Part shown: piece after piece, positions 1 through 5,499 of the stretch
Layout of the letters: every line of letters begins with the position of its first letter
How positions within the stretch are numbered: position 1 is the first letter of the stretch
Source of the DNA: an uncultured Paenibacillaceae bacterium
GTDB lineage: Bacteria > Bacillota > Bacilli > Paenibacillales > CALAME01
Length of the DNA: 6,549 nt
Direction of reading: 5' to 3'
Assembly (NCBI GenBank): GCA_937983035.1
Contig: CALKAN010000072.1
Coordinates: forward strand, 1-6,549
Program-made: the position numbers and the translations under genes
Notes under the pieces: generated by a model
The model's database searches: none
Told to the model about the DNA's origin: nothing
Seen by the model: the letters and a program-made list of their open reading frames with translations, nothing else

Positions 1-253
1 TTTGATCCATTCTTGCGTGAATATGTTCCAGCTGAACTTGGATGCGTTCCAATTCTCGCTCCAATTCAAACAAGGTCAGGCCTTTTTCCAGCAATGCTTG
101 CAAATGTTCGGGATCGTGATCAGCAAAATCTTCGCTTAGCTGCATCGGCTTGTCATCGGCGTAAATAGGCTCGCAAACGATGAGAATTAACAGGATTAGA
201 ACGCAGGACAAGATGACCGCGCGTATGGACGAATCACTTTCTTGACTTGCCAC
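1..253 (-). CDS. secreted or membrane-anchored coiled-coil protein, 3' end outside window
   Basis: The first 84 codons read open from a GTG at 253 to the window edge, so the C-terminus is missing. The N-terminus has a short polar stretch with one Arg (residue 11), a hydrophobic core at about residues 12-27 and then PIYA-DD at about 29-34, which fits a signal peptidase I site or a membrane anchor. Mature residues about 50-84 are rich in Leu and Glu (motif ELERELERIQVQLEHI) with heptad-like spacing, so a coiled coil is likely. I chose GTG over the ATG two codons upstream because AAGGGGG lies 7 nt before the GTG but only 1 nt before the ATG. The gene follows the lipoprotein gene on the same strand after 40 bp. 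The exported product and coiled coil would suit a cell-envelope protein, but I do not recognise the family and the catalytic part, if any, is not in the window. Confidence 0.7.
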   Translation of the reverse strand, partial: MASQESDSSIRAVILSCVLILLILIVCEPIYADDKPMQLSEDFADHDPEHLQALLEKGLTLFELERELERIQVQLEHIHARMDQ

Positions 254-260
254 TTGCATT

Positions 261-267
261 CCCCCTT
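261..267 (-). promoter_or_regulatory. ribosome binding site that selects the GTG start at 253
   Basis: On the minus strand the sequence is AAGGGGG followed by 7 nt and GTG. The nearby ATG (257-259) is only 1 nt from the purine run, too close for normal initiation, so the GTG is preferred. Confidence 0.6.
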
Positions 268-270
268 AAA

Positions 271-297
271 ATAAAAAGCCGCTTCAGGGCTTTTTAT
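271..297 (-). terminator. hairpin terminator overlapping the lipoprotein stop codon
   Basis: A perfect 10-bp inverted repeat (ATAAAAAGCC / GGCTTTTTAT) surrounds a 7-nt loop. On the minus strand the right arm is T-rich and is followed by ATTTT, which fits a weak intrinsic terminator for the lipoprotein gene. Only three G-C pairs support the stem, so read-through into the next minus-strand gene is likely. The lipoprotein stop codon TAA (294-296) lies inside the first arm. The A/T symmetry could also let it act on plus-strand transcripts. Confidence 0.6.
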
Positions 298-1478
298 CTA
301 ATGGTTTGAACGGTCCATTTCTGATCATCGCCTTTGTACAACGTGTAGACTAAGCCGCTTATATTTTCGAATTCATCTCCCGGATCGATATATTTGTGCA
401 AAATTCGCACGCTGATTTGGCGTTGATTCACATTTTTTTGCGAAAGGTCTTCCATGCCGATAAATTGATATTTGCGTTCACTTTCAAAGAAAGCTTCGTG
501 TTGCCGGGCATATCCAGTCGATCTGAATAGCGCCGTAAATGCGTCGCGATCTTTTTCAATCAGCGCTGTCAGATGATCATGAATCAGGCGGGCAATCGCA
601 GCTTCTTCGCTTCCTTCAGGGAAATCATTCCGCAATTCCACCGAAGGCGTAAATTGTTCATACGCATCGAACTCGTCTTTCTCTTGCAGTTCTTTCGCTT
701 TTTGCAGCAGTTCCGCAAATGAAACCGCGTCTTCCGGCAATTCGACAGCTGGATTTGGATCGCTGCTCCAATTTGAATATTGCTGGGCAATGACGACGGA
801 TTGTTCCCCTGCTTGCCATTCATACGTTTCAGACTCAAGATCTCCTTCTTCGTTAAAATCAAAACTTATGGCAACATAGTCGCTTTCGGCATGTCCCGGG
901 AGCTTAAAAATAAATTCCAACGGCTGAAGCATTTCCGCAAATTGCTCTAGAGTCGGCTGATCTTCTATTGTGACCGTAATGGTTCTGCGGGAACCGTCTT
1001 TTGTTTGCTGGAATGAAGCGGGGTCTAACTGCTGCACGATGTCATGCGCCTTTGAGGAGTCAAACAGCATCGTCATGTCAAACGCATCATGTTCCAGGTC
1101 CGCATAGTAAAATTGCTCTTGATCAATAAATGGCAATTGAAAATAAGTTCTGTTATCCTTGTATTTAAGCGGAAAATGTTGGCTGCCCACGGTTAAAGTT
1201 CCGTCAAATACGGATGATTTGGGAGCAACGATTCCTTCCCATTGCCACTCTTCTTGCAGCAATAATTGGAATAACACAGCCGCGATCGTTCCTTCTGATT
1301 GGTTCACTGATGCCGGAGGATTCATTTTCGCTGAACCTTGCACGTAATAGCTTTGTATGTCATCGTTGATCAGCAGCGATTGCTGCAGTTCTTGTTTTAA
1401 TTTATCCCCTTCCGGCGTGCATGCTGCAAGCAGCAAGATTGCAATGCACAGAGGGAAGATCATTTTTCTGCAAAACAT
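294..1478 (-). CDS. hypothetical lipoprotein, two-domain, extracytoplasmic
   Basis: The 394-residue product begins with Arg4 and Lys5, a hydrophobic core at 7-17 and the lipobox L-A-A-C at 17-20. Cys20 would be lipidated and the protein held on the outer face of the membrane. Residues about 40-235 alternate short hydrophobic and aromatic stretches (YYVQG, WQWEG, TYFQLPF, YVAISFDF), a beta-rich pattern like the LolA/LppX-type folds of other Firmicutes lipoproteins. A charged helical linker follows at about 251-270. The last 100 residues (LIHDHLTALIEKDRDAF, then strands ending KWTVQTIR) resemble an NTF2-like domain. Both domain assignments are inference from pattern only. The ATG at 1478 has AAGGAGA 12 nt upstream, rather far, but no better in-frame start is seen. 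It is divergent from the methyltransferase gene and probably shares a leader with the secreted protein downstream. Function unknown. Confidence 0.85.
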   Translation of the reverse strand: MFCRKMIFPLCIAILLLAACTPEGDKLKQELQQSLLINDDIQSYYVQGSAKMNPPASVNQSEGTIAAVLFQLLLQEEWQWEGIVAPKSSVFDGTLTVGSQHFPLKYKDNRTYFQLPFIDQEQFYYADLEHDAFDMTMLFDSSKAHDIVQQLDPASFQQTKDGSRRTITVTIEDQPTLEQFAEMLQPLEFIFKLPGHAESDYVAISFDFNEEGDLESETYEWQAGEQSVVIAQQYSNWSSDPNPAVELPEDAVSFAELLQKAKELQEKDEFDAYEQFTPSVELRNDFPEGSEEAAIARLIHDHLTALIEKDRDAFTALFRSTGYARQHEAFFESERKYQFIGMEDLSQKNVNQRQISVRILHKYIDPGDEFENISGLVYTLYKGDDQKWTVQTIR

Positions 1479-1512
1479 GGCAAATTTAGCTCTCCTTCTT
1501 CTATGCGGCTTT

Positions 1513-1527
1513 GAGGTTTATAACCTC
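1513..1527. repeat. inverted repeat GAGGTT-TAT-AACCTC in divergent intergenic region
   Basis: Perfect 6-bp arms separated by 3 bp lie between the two divergent genes. On the minus strand the centre forms the candidate -10 box TATAAA of the lipoprotein promoter. A protein bound here would block that promoter, so it is a reasonable operator candidate. The arms are short and could occur by chance. Confidence 0.4.
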
Positions 1528-1546
1528 TTTTTCGCTTGAATGTCGT
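1517..1546 (-). promoter_or_regulatory. candidate sigma-A promoter for the lipoprotein gene
   Basis: On the minus strand ACGACA (1546-1541) is followed by 18 bp and TATAAA (1522-1517). That matches the consensus at 4 of 6 and 5 of 6 positions. Transcription would start near 1510, giving a leader of about 30 nt. The -10 box sits inside the dyad at 1513-1527. Confidence 0.35.
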
Positions 1547-1564
1547 GATTATCTATCTCATTAT
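1536..1564 (+). promoter_or_regulatory. candidate sigma-A promoter for the methyltransferase gene
   Basis: TTGAAT (1536-1541), a 17-bp spacer and CATTAT (1559-1564) match the consensus at 4 of 6 positions each. A start near 1571 would place the ribosome binding site at 1577 at the very 5' end of the message and exclude the longer in-frame start at 1511. Confidence 0.4.
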
Positions 1565-1576
1565 AAACGGTTAGGC

Positions 1577-1582
1577 AGGGGA
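1577..1582 (+). promoter_or_regulatory. ribosome binding site selecting TTG start at 1589
   Basis: AGGGGA is followed by 6 nt and TTG. No ATG or GTG start with a good ribosome binding site lies in frame nearby. The open frame extends upstream to a TTG at 1511, which lacks a recognisable binding site and lies upstream of the candidate promoter. Confidence 0.6.
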
Positions 1583-1588
1583 CTTCAA

Positions 1589-2701
1589 TTGAAGAATGAT
1601 GTCGAACGCTTTGTTGAACGGCTGAAAAATTTCATTCATCAGTCAGAACATGGACGAATTACGTTTGAACAATACATGTCAGCCTGCTTATACGATCCCG
1701 AGTTTGGATATTACAATCGCTCATATCCTAAAGTTGGCAAGGACGGCGATTTTTATACGAGCGCTTCGATCGGATCCGTGATGGGTGAAATGATTGCCGC
1801 GTACATTTTGGAACAAGCTGCATTGCCGCTGAACAAGCCGTTTGTGTTCATCGAGTGGGGCCCGGGGACGGGCAAACTTGCTTGCGATCTGTTGACATGC
1901 ATCGCAAAGCGCGCTCCGGACACATATGAGCAGCTTGAATATTGGGCGCTGGAGACGAGCCGTTACCATCAGCGCGTGTTGGAAACGAATTTGAAAGATC
2001 ACCGCGATAAGCTGAAGATTGTCCTCCCTCATGACAAGCCCGAAGACGACAAAAATGTTGTCATTATTGCCAATGAATTTCTCGACGCACTGCCTGTCAG
2101 GAGGTTAACGAAGAAAAATCAAATTCTTTATGAGCACTGGGTGGAATGGAATGCCGACAAACAATGGTTTCAGCCGCGATTAGTGGAAGCGAATGATGCG
2201 CATCTTTTACATTATATTCAGCGGCACGGCATTCATGTCCATGAAGGACAAACCGTTGAAGTGAATTTGCAGGCAGCGGATTGGATCAGAAGGTCAGTGC
2301 AAACGTTCGAAGAGGCATTATGGATTCTGATTGATTACGGGGATGAAACGGATGAAATATACGGTGAGCATCGCATGGAAGGCACGCTGATGAGCTATTA
2401 CCGGCATGCGGCCTTTTCCGATCCTTATTTGATGCCCGGGCAGCAGGATTTGACTGCGCATGTTGACTTTGCCGCATGTGCGAGGGAAGCCGCTTGGGCT
2501 GCAGCAGATTTGCAGATCGAATACATGACCCAAAAGGAATTTTTGATTAAGGCAGGCATCTTCACATTACTGGAATCCCATGATGAGCGGGACCCGTTTC
2601 ATCCGGCTGCGCGGCGGAACCGAGCGGTCAGGCAGCTTTTGATCAGCGATCAGATGAGCGAACTGTTTAAAGTGCTTGTTCTTAAGAAGGAAAAAAAGTG
2701 A
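1589..2701 (+). CDS. class I SAM-dependent methyltransferase, MidA/NDUFAF7 (COG1565) family
   Basis: A 370-residue protein when started at the TTG chosen by its ribosome binding site. Family landmarks are in the usual order: GDFYTS at 53-58, the SAM-binding glycine loop IEWGPGTG at 88-95, the acidic residue of ALETS (Glu122), ANEFLDALPV at 161-170, LIDYGDE at 247-253 and QQDLTAHVDF at 285-294. The mitochondrial member NDUFAF7 methylates an arginine of a complex I subunit. The substrate of the bacterial members is not established, and no partner is visible here. The length is normal for the family and no key motif is missing. The C-terminal residues 365-370 are Lys-rich because the stop codon lies in the terminator stem. 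It is transcribed alone, divergent from the lipoprotein gene and convergent with the small membrane-protein gene. Confidence 0.9.
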   Translation: MKNDVERFVERLKNFIHQSEHGRITFEQYMSACLYDPEFGYYNRSYPKVGKDGDFYTSASIGSVMGEMIAAYILEQAALPLNKPFVFIEWGPGTGKLACDLLTCIAKRAPDTYEQLEYWALETSRYHQRVLETNLKDHRDKLKIVLPHDKPEDDKNVVIIANEFLDALPVRRLTKKNQILYEHWVEWNADKQWFQPRLVEANDAHLLHYIQRHGIHVHEGQTVEVNLQAADWIRRSVQTFEEALWILIDYGDETDEIYGEHRMEGTLMSYYRHAAFSDPYLMPGQQDLTAHVDFAACAREAAWAAADLQIEYMTQKEFLIKAGIFTLLESHDERDPFHPAARRNRAVRQLLISDQMSELFKVLVLKKEKK

Positions 2702-2722
2702 CTGTTTGCAGTCACTTTTTTT
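2691..2722. terminator. strong bidirectional terminator shared by convergent genes
   Basis: A perfect 14-bp stem (2691-2704 with 2709-2722) has a 4-nt loop TTTG. The arms begin with seven A and end with seven T, so each strand shows a stem followed by a U-run. It ends the methyltransferase message, whose stop codon TGA lies in the left arm, and the convergent gene that stops at 2731. Confidence 0.93.
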
Positions 2723-2730
2723 GTTTGATT

Positions 2731-2964
2731 TCAATATGTGGTCATTTCAAAAAACGTGTAGTAGCTGAGCCCGATAAATGCTACGATCATATACCCCCAA
2801 AAGAGCAACAGGTAAGCACGCTCTGACAAATTCATATATCCCAACAGCCCGAAGAAAGCGGTTTGGAAAAAGAACAGGAGGGCTAGTTCAGTCATGTTTC
2901 CAGCGAGTGAAAGCAGAGCAATGATGAGCGTAAAGAAACCTAATACCCGATACATGCGTGCCAT
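2731..2964 (-). CDS. DUF2626-like small membrane protein
   Basis: The 77-residue product is almost wholly hydrophobic, with three likely membrane helices at about 7-22, 26-43 and 49-70. The opening MARMYRVLGF, the central LALLFFFQTAFFGLLGY and NLSERAYLLLF match my memory of DUF2626, a small family of unknown function conserved in Bacillales. The ATG at 2964 has the binding site AAAGGAGG 11 nt upstream. A near-consensus sigma-A promoter lies about 50 nt upstream, so steady vegetative expression is expected. It is divergent from rsfA and ends against the shared terminator. No enzymatic motif is visible; a structural or accessory membrane role is only a guess. Confidence 0.87.
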   Translation of the reverse strand: MARMYRVLGFFTLIIALLSLAGNMTELALLFFFQTAFFGLLGYMNLSERAYLLLFWGYMIVAFIGLSYYTFFEMTTY

Positions 2965-3013
2965 TATGTACCCTACCTCCTTTCAGCACACGTTCGAAAG
3001 CACATTACATTTT

Positions 3014-3042
3014 ATTATAACGATGTTTGCATCAGGTGTAAA
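3014..3042 (-). promoter_or_regulatory. near-consensus sigma-A promoter for the DUF2626-like gene
   Basis: On the minus strand TTTACA (3042-3037), exactly 17 bp, then TATAAT (3019-3014): 5 of 6 and 6 of 6 matches. The predicted start near 3007 leaves a leader of about 43 nt before the ATG at 2964. Confidence 0.8.
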
Positions 3043-3064
3043 TGCGCAAAGCGTGACGAAAATG

Positions 3065-3083
3065 CAAACTTTGGTGAAGTTTG
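3065..3083. repeat. inverted repeat CAAACTT-N5-AAGTTTG upstream of the DUF2626 promoter
   Basis: Perfect 7-bp arms with a 5-nt centre TGGTG lie about 23 bp upstream of the -35 box of the minus-strand promoter and within the region leading to rsfA. The form suits a binding site for a dimeric regulator. A short hairpin without function is also possible. No U-run follows it, so it is not a terminator. Confidence 0.4.
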
Positions 3084-3139
3084 AACGCTTTCGCTTCGTT
3101 TCTTATTTTATAGTGTTTTCCCAAACTGAGCAAATTCAT

Positions 3140-3169
3140 GTATGACCTCACATAATTTTGGATATACCG
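3140..3169 (+). promoter_or_regulatory. candidate sigma-F-type promoter for rsfA
   Basis: GTATG (3140-3144), 15 bp, GGATATACCG (3160-3169). Compared with the B. subtilis sigma-F pattern (about GYATA, 15-16 bp, GGNNANAHTR, from memory), only the last base of the -35 and the ninth base of the -10 differ. In B. subtilis rsfA is expressed in the prespore under sigma-F and sigma-G, which agrees. The transcript would start near 3175, with a leader of about 75 nt. No better sigma-A match was found in this stretch. Confidence 0.45.
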
Positions 3170-3235
3170 AATAATATAAATATAGATTCTATGGACTCTA
3201 TCAGCAGCATAAACTAACGTAAAGCATATGAATTT

Positions 3236-3242
3236 AGGAGGT
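3236..3242 (+). promoter_or_regulatory. ribosome binding site that selects the rsfA start at 3252
   Basis: AGGAGGT lies 9 nt before ATG 3252. An in-frame ATG at 3228 would place this site inside the coding region and has no binding site of its own, so it is rejected as the start. Confidence 0.85.
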
Positions 3243-3251
3243 AGTACGATC

Positions 3252-3908
3252 ATGGCAGTGAGACAAGATTCTTGGACGGCTGATGATGATTTGATTTTAG
3301 CGGAAGTGACCCTCAGGCATATTCGTGAAGGGGGGACGCAGCTGAAAGCATTTGAAGAAGTGGGAGAAAGAATCGGAAGAACGGCTGCCGCATGCGGTTT
3401 TCGCTGGAACAGCACGGTTCGCAAACGATATGAAGAGGCCATCCGCCTTGCCAAAATGCAAAGGCAAAACAGGAACAAAGCAAAGCAGCAAGCGCAAGCC
3501 GCCGACAACATGCTGGAAGGACAAGGAAGCCAAGAGACGGCGATGATTTCACGTTACGGGGCAGGCGAGAGCAGCAGCGGAAATGATGCGATTAATTTGG
3601 ATGCTGTCATTCGCTATTTAAAAGATGTGAAACAATCTCAAATAGAAATGCAAAGGAAGATTCGATCCCTTGAAAAAGAACTTGCCGGGAAGAATGAGAA
3701 GTTAAAAGAGTTAGAGGAAGAAAATGAGAGGCTGTCTCGTCAAGTAAACGACGTGCAAAGCGATTACAGGGTCGTGAATGATGATTACAAAACATTGATT
3801 CAAATTATGGACCGCGCCAGAAAAATGGCTCTGCTGAGCGAGGAGGACGAGCAGCATAAGCCGAAATTCAAAATGGACGCCAACGGCAATTTGGAACGCG
3901 TAGAATAA
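3252..3908 (+). CDS. rsfA: RsfA-family prespore transcriptional regulator
   Basis: A 218-residue protein. Residues 3-65 form a Myb/SANT-like DNA-binding domain: QDSWTADDDLILAEVTLRHI, then EEVGERIGRTAAACGFRWNS (35-54), whose last helix is the likely recognition helix. This stretch closely matches my memory of B. subtilis RsfA (YlbO). A Gln/Ala/Ser-rich linker follows at about 70-112. Then comes a long coiled coil at about 116-190 with heptads around EKELAGKNEKLKELEEENER, which should mediate dimerisation. The end, FKMDANGNLERVE, is also charged and conserved-looking. RsfA modulates sigma-F-dependent genes in the forespore of B. subtilis. The product is somewhat shorter than I recall for the B. 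subtilis protein, mainly through the linker. panE follows 72 bp downstream with its own promoter; no terminator is seen between them. Confidence 0.92.
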   Translation: MAVRQDSWTADDDLILAEVTLRHIREGGTQLKAFEEVGERIGRTAAACGFRWNSTVRKRYEEAIRLAKMQRQNRNKAKQQAQAADNMLEGQGSQETAMISRYGAGESSSGNDAINLDAVIRYLKDVKQSQIEMQRKIRSLEKELAGKNEKLKELEEENERLSRQVNDVQSDYRVVNDDYKTLIQIMDRARKMALLSEEDEQHKPKFKMDANGNLERVE

Positions 3909-3917
3909 CCGCGCTTG

Positions 3918-3947
3918 TAGTCAATCTGTCTGTTCGAATGGTATACT
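3918..3947 (+). promoter_or_regulatory. candidate extended -10 promoter for panE
   Basis: The extended -10 box TG-G-TATACT (3939-3947) carries 5 of 6 consensus bases plus the TGn motif. The -35 is weak: TAGTCA (3918-3923) at 18 bp matches 4 of 6. A start near 3954 gives a leader of about 27 nt. It would drive panE and the genes behind it in vegetative cells, independent of sporulation control of rsfA. Confidence 0.55.
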
Positions 3948-3980
3948 ATGAAAAATATCATTCAACACAGGTGATGGCAG

Positions 3981-4919
3981 ATGGAGACAGCGATCATTGG
4001 AGCAGGCGCCATGGGCATGCTGCTGGCGCATCGAATGGCTGAAGCGGGACTTAGGCCGACGCTTGTTGCCAGAACGAAACGCCAGAAATTGAATATTGAG
4101 GAGAATGGACTGCGGCTTGGACAGAATGGTGAAAGCGCAGTCTATTTGTCATGCATGTCGATCGAAGAATGGAAGACCGAAGATCTTTCTCGCTGGGATT
4201 GGGTGCTGTGCACGGTGAAGCAAACGCATTTGGATGCGCTTCTGCATATGATTCGCCATGCGAAAGGCTTGTCAAATACGAATTGGCTGTTTATGCAAAA
4301 CGGGCTGGGTCATGCTGAAAAAGCCGCCGAATGGATCGACCCGGCCCGCATATTTTGCGGTGTTACGACAGAAGCCGCGCGAAAACTGGATGAACGGACC
4401 GTATTGCACACCGGCAAAGGCCATACGTGGATTGGCCGGCCATTGCAAATTAACATGCAGGACGAGGCAGCTGCTGAGCAAGCGCAGATAAATTTATGCA
4501 AACAATTGAGTCTTGCAGGATTTCGGTGGTCAGTGTCGAAAAATATCCATAGATACATCTGGGAGAAACTGTTGGTCAATGCCGTGATCAATCCTTTAAC
4601 AGGGATAACAGGGGTTCCTAACGGAGGCTTGCTCGAATCGCCTGATCTAATAGTGCTTATGCGATTGCTGTTTCAAGAAGGGGCCGCGGTGGCAAAAGCG
4701 GAACAAGCAGAAATTTCGCCGGATCTTTGGGAGAAGCTGCTGAGCGTGTGCAAGCAGACTGCAAACAATCGCTCTTCCATGCTTCAAGACATTGACGGCG
4801 GACGCACAACGGAGGTGGAATGGATCAACGGAAGCATTATTAGGCGGGCGGAAACTCACGGCATCCCTGTTCCGACGCATCTTACGGTATACCATCTCAT
4901 TAAAAGCATAAGCAGCTGA
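3981..4919 (+). CDS. panE: 2-dehydropantoate 2-reductase (ketopantoate reductase)
   Basis: A cytoplasmic 312-residue enzyme of normal length. It reduces 2-dehydropantoate to pantoate with NADPH in pantothenate and coenzyme A synthesis. The N-terminal Rossmann fold has GxGxxG as GAGAMG at 7-12. VK at 79-80 and MQNGLG at 105-110 line the substrate and cofactor site. The C-terminal helical domain carries WEKLLVNAVINPLTGI at 194-209, where Lys196 is the equivalent of catalytic Lys176 of the E. coli enzyme and Asn200 of Asn180. SSMLQDI (265-271) and TEVEWING (277-284) supply the conserved Ser and Glu278. All key residues are present, so the enzyme should be active. The ATG at 3981 has AGGTGAT 5 nt upstream. 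Some relatives reduce other 2-keto acids, but the motif set and synteny favour PanE. Confidence 0.93.
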   Translation: METAIIGAGAMGMLLAHRMAEAGLRPTLVARTKRQKLNIEENGLRLGQNGESAVYLSCMSIEEWKTEDLSRWDWVLCTVKQTHLDALLHMIRHAKGLSNTNWLFMQNGLGHAEKAAEWIDPARIFCGVTTEAARKLDERTVLHTGKGHTWIGRPLQINMQDEAAAEQAQINLCKQLSLAGFRWSVSKNIHRYIWEKLLVNAVINPLTGITGVPNGGLLESPDLIVLMRLLFQEGAAVAKAEQAEISPDLWEKLLSVCKQTANNRSSMLQDIDGGRTTEVEWINGSIIRRAETHGIPVPTHLTVYHLIKSISS

Positions 4920-4927
4920 AAGCTGCA

Positions 4928-4946
4928 GCCTGCAAAGTTGCAAGGC
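4928..4946 (+). other. small hairpin over the DUF3397 ribosome binding site
   Basis: GCC-TGCA (4928-4934) can pair with TGCA-a-GGC (4939-4946) around a 4-nt loop, with one bulged A. The only purine run before ATG 4957, AAGG at 4942-4945, lies in the right arm. Folding could limit initiation and keep expression low. Seven base pairs with a bulge is marginal. Confidence 0.25.
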
Positions 4947-4956
4947 AGATCAAATC

Positions 4957-5355
4957 ATGGCGTGGTGGTATAAGGCGATGCTTGCTAATGTATTGTTAGT
5001 CTTGTTTGCGTTTCCATTCATTCCATTTATTGTCATTTGGCTGATTGCGCGGCACAGGAAAAAAGATAAGAAAACAGCGCTGAATATGGCAGCGGCGGGA
5101 ACCGTTCCATTTCTTATCGTATCCGTATCTGCGATGTACAACGAAACGGTCGGCACAGCGTTAAACGGAGAGTATATCATCTTGCTGTTTTTGCTTTTGC
5201 TCACCGGTTTCTTTGGCAATTTGCAATACCGAAAACATGGAAGCATTAACGTTCCGAAGATCATCCGTGCGCTGTGGCGCATTTCTTTTGCAGTATTGGT
5301 TCCGTCTTATGTCCTGCTGGCCGTTGCAGGCATTATCCAATCGTGGGCAGCGTGA
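4957..5355 (+). CDS. DUF3397-like membrane protein
   Basis: A 132-residue protein with four likely membrane helices at about 8-31, 44-60, 72-89 and 109-128. Positive loops RHRKKDKK (32-39) and YRKHGS (91-96) would lie in the cytoplasm, and both termini outside. Size, topology and its place between panE and bshC agree with my memory of DUF3397 proteins in Bacillales, which have no known function. The binding site is weak (AAGG 11 nt before the ATG) and may lie in a small hairpin. It starts 37 bp after the panE stop on the same strand, so the two are probably co-transcribed. No catalytic motif is visible. Confidence 0.82.
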   Translation: MAWWYKAMLANVLLVLFAFPFIPFIVIWLIARHRKKDKKTALNMAAAGTVPFLIVSVSAMYNETVGTALNGEYIILLFLLLLTGFFGNLQYRKHGSINVPKIIRALWRISFAVLVPSYVLLAVAGIIQSWAA

Positions 5356-5387
5356 TGATTCATTCAATTGCACAGAAAGTCAAGGAG

Positions 5388-5427
5388 AAAGATGTCACAG
5401 TCACATGCGTGGCTCGAGGACATCTTT
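5388..5427 (+). other. long-loop hairpin between the DUF3397-like gene and bshC
   Basis: Perfect 9-bp arms AAAGATGTC (5388-5396) and GACATCTTT (5419-5427) enclose a 22-nt loop. T-runs follow (TTTTGACGTTTTT), but broken by GACG, so it is at best a poor intrinsic terminator. It sits just after the DUF3397 stop and its right edge meets the -35 box of the bshC promoter. It could trim read-through from panE or act as a binding site. Confidence 0.4.
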
Positions 5428-5455
5428 TGACGTTTTTGCATCGAAAATGTAAAAT
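5427..5455 (+). promoter_or_regulatory. sigma-A promoter for bshC
   Basis: TTGACG (5427-5432), exactly 17 bp, TAAAAT (5450-5455): 5 of 6 matches in each box. The predicted start near 5462 gives a leader of about 38 nt before ATG 5500. bshC can therefore be expressed apart from panE. Confidence 0.72.
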
Positions 5456-5499
5456 CGTTTAGAGATGTGCAAAGATATAGAGAGGGGATTAGCGCGAAA

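Noticed and set aside
3228..3251. Upstream in-frame ATG for rsfA
   Set aside because: The strong AGGAGGT at 3236-3242 lies downstream of it and serves ATG 3252; RsfA relatives begin close to the RQDxWT motif.
3032..3511. 159-codon minus-strand open frame
   Set aside because: It is antisense to rsfA and crosses the intergenic control region; no binding site and a low-complexity Cys/Leu/Ser-rich product. The plus-strand gene explains the sequence.
4957..5282. 110-codon minus-strand open frame opposite the DUF3397-like gene
   Set aside because: Shadow of the plus-strand membrane-protein gene; no ribosome binding site and no recognisable domain.
5355..5462. 35-codon open frame starting at the TGATG overlap with the DUF3397 stop
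   Set aside because: Overlapping start is suggestive, but there is no ribosome binding site, the frame runs through the hairpin and both boxes of the bshC promoter, and the product resembles nothing I know.
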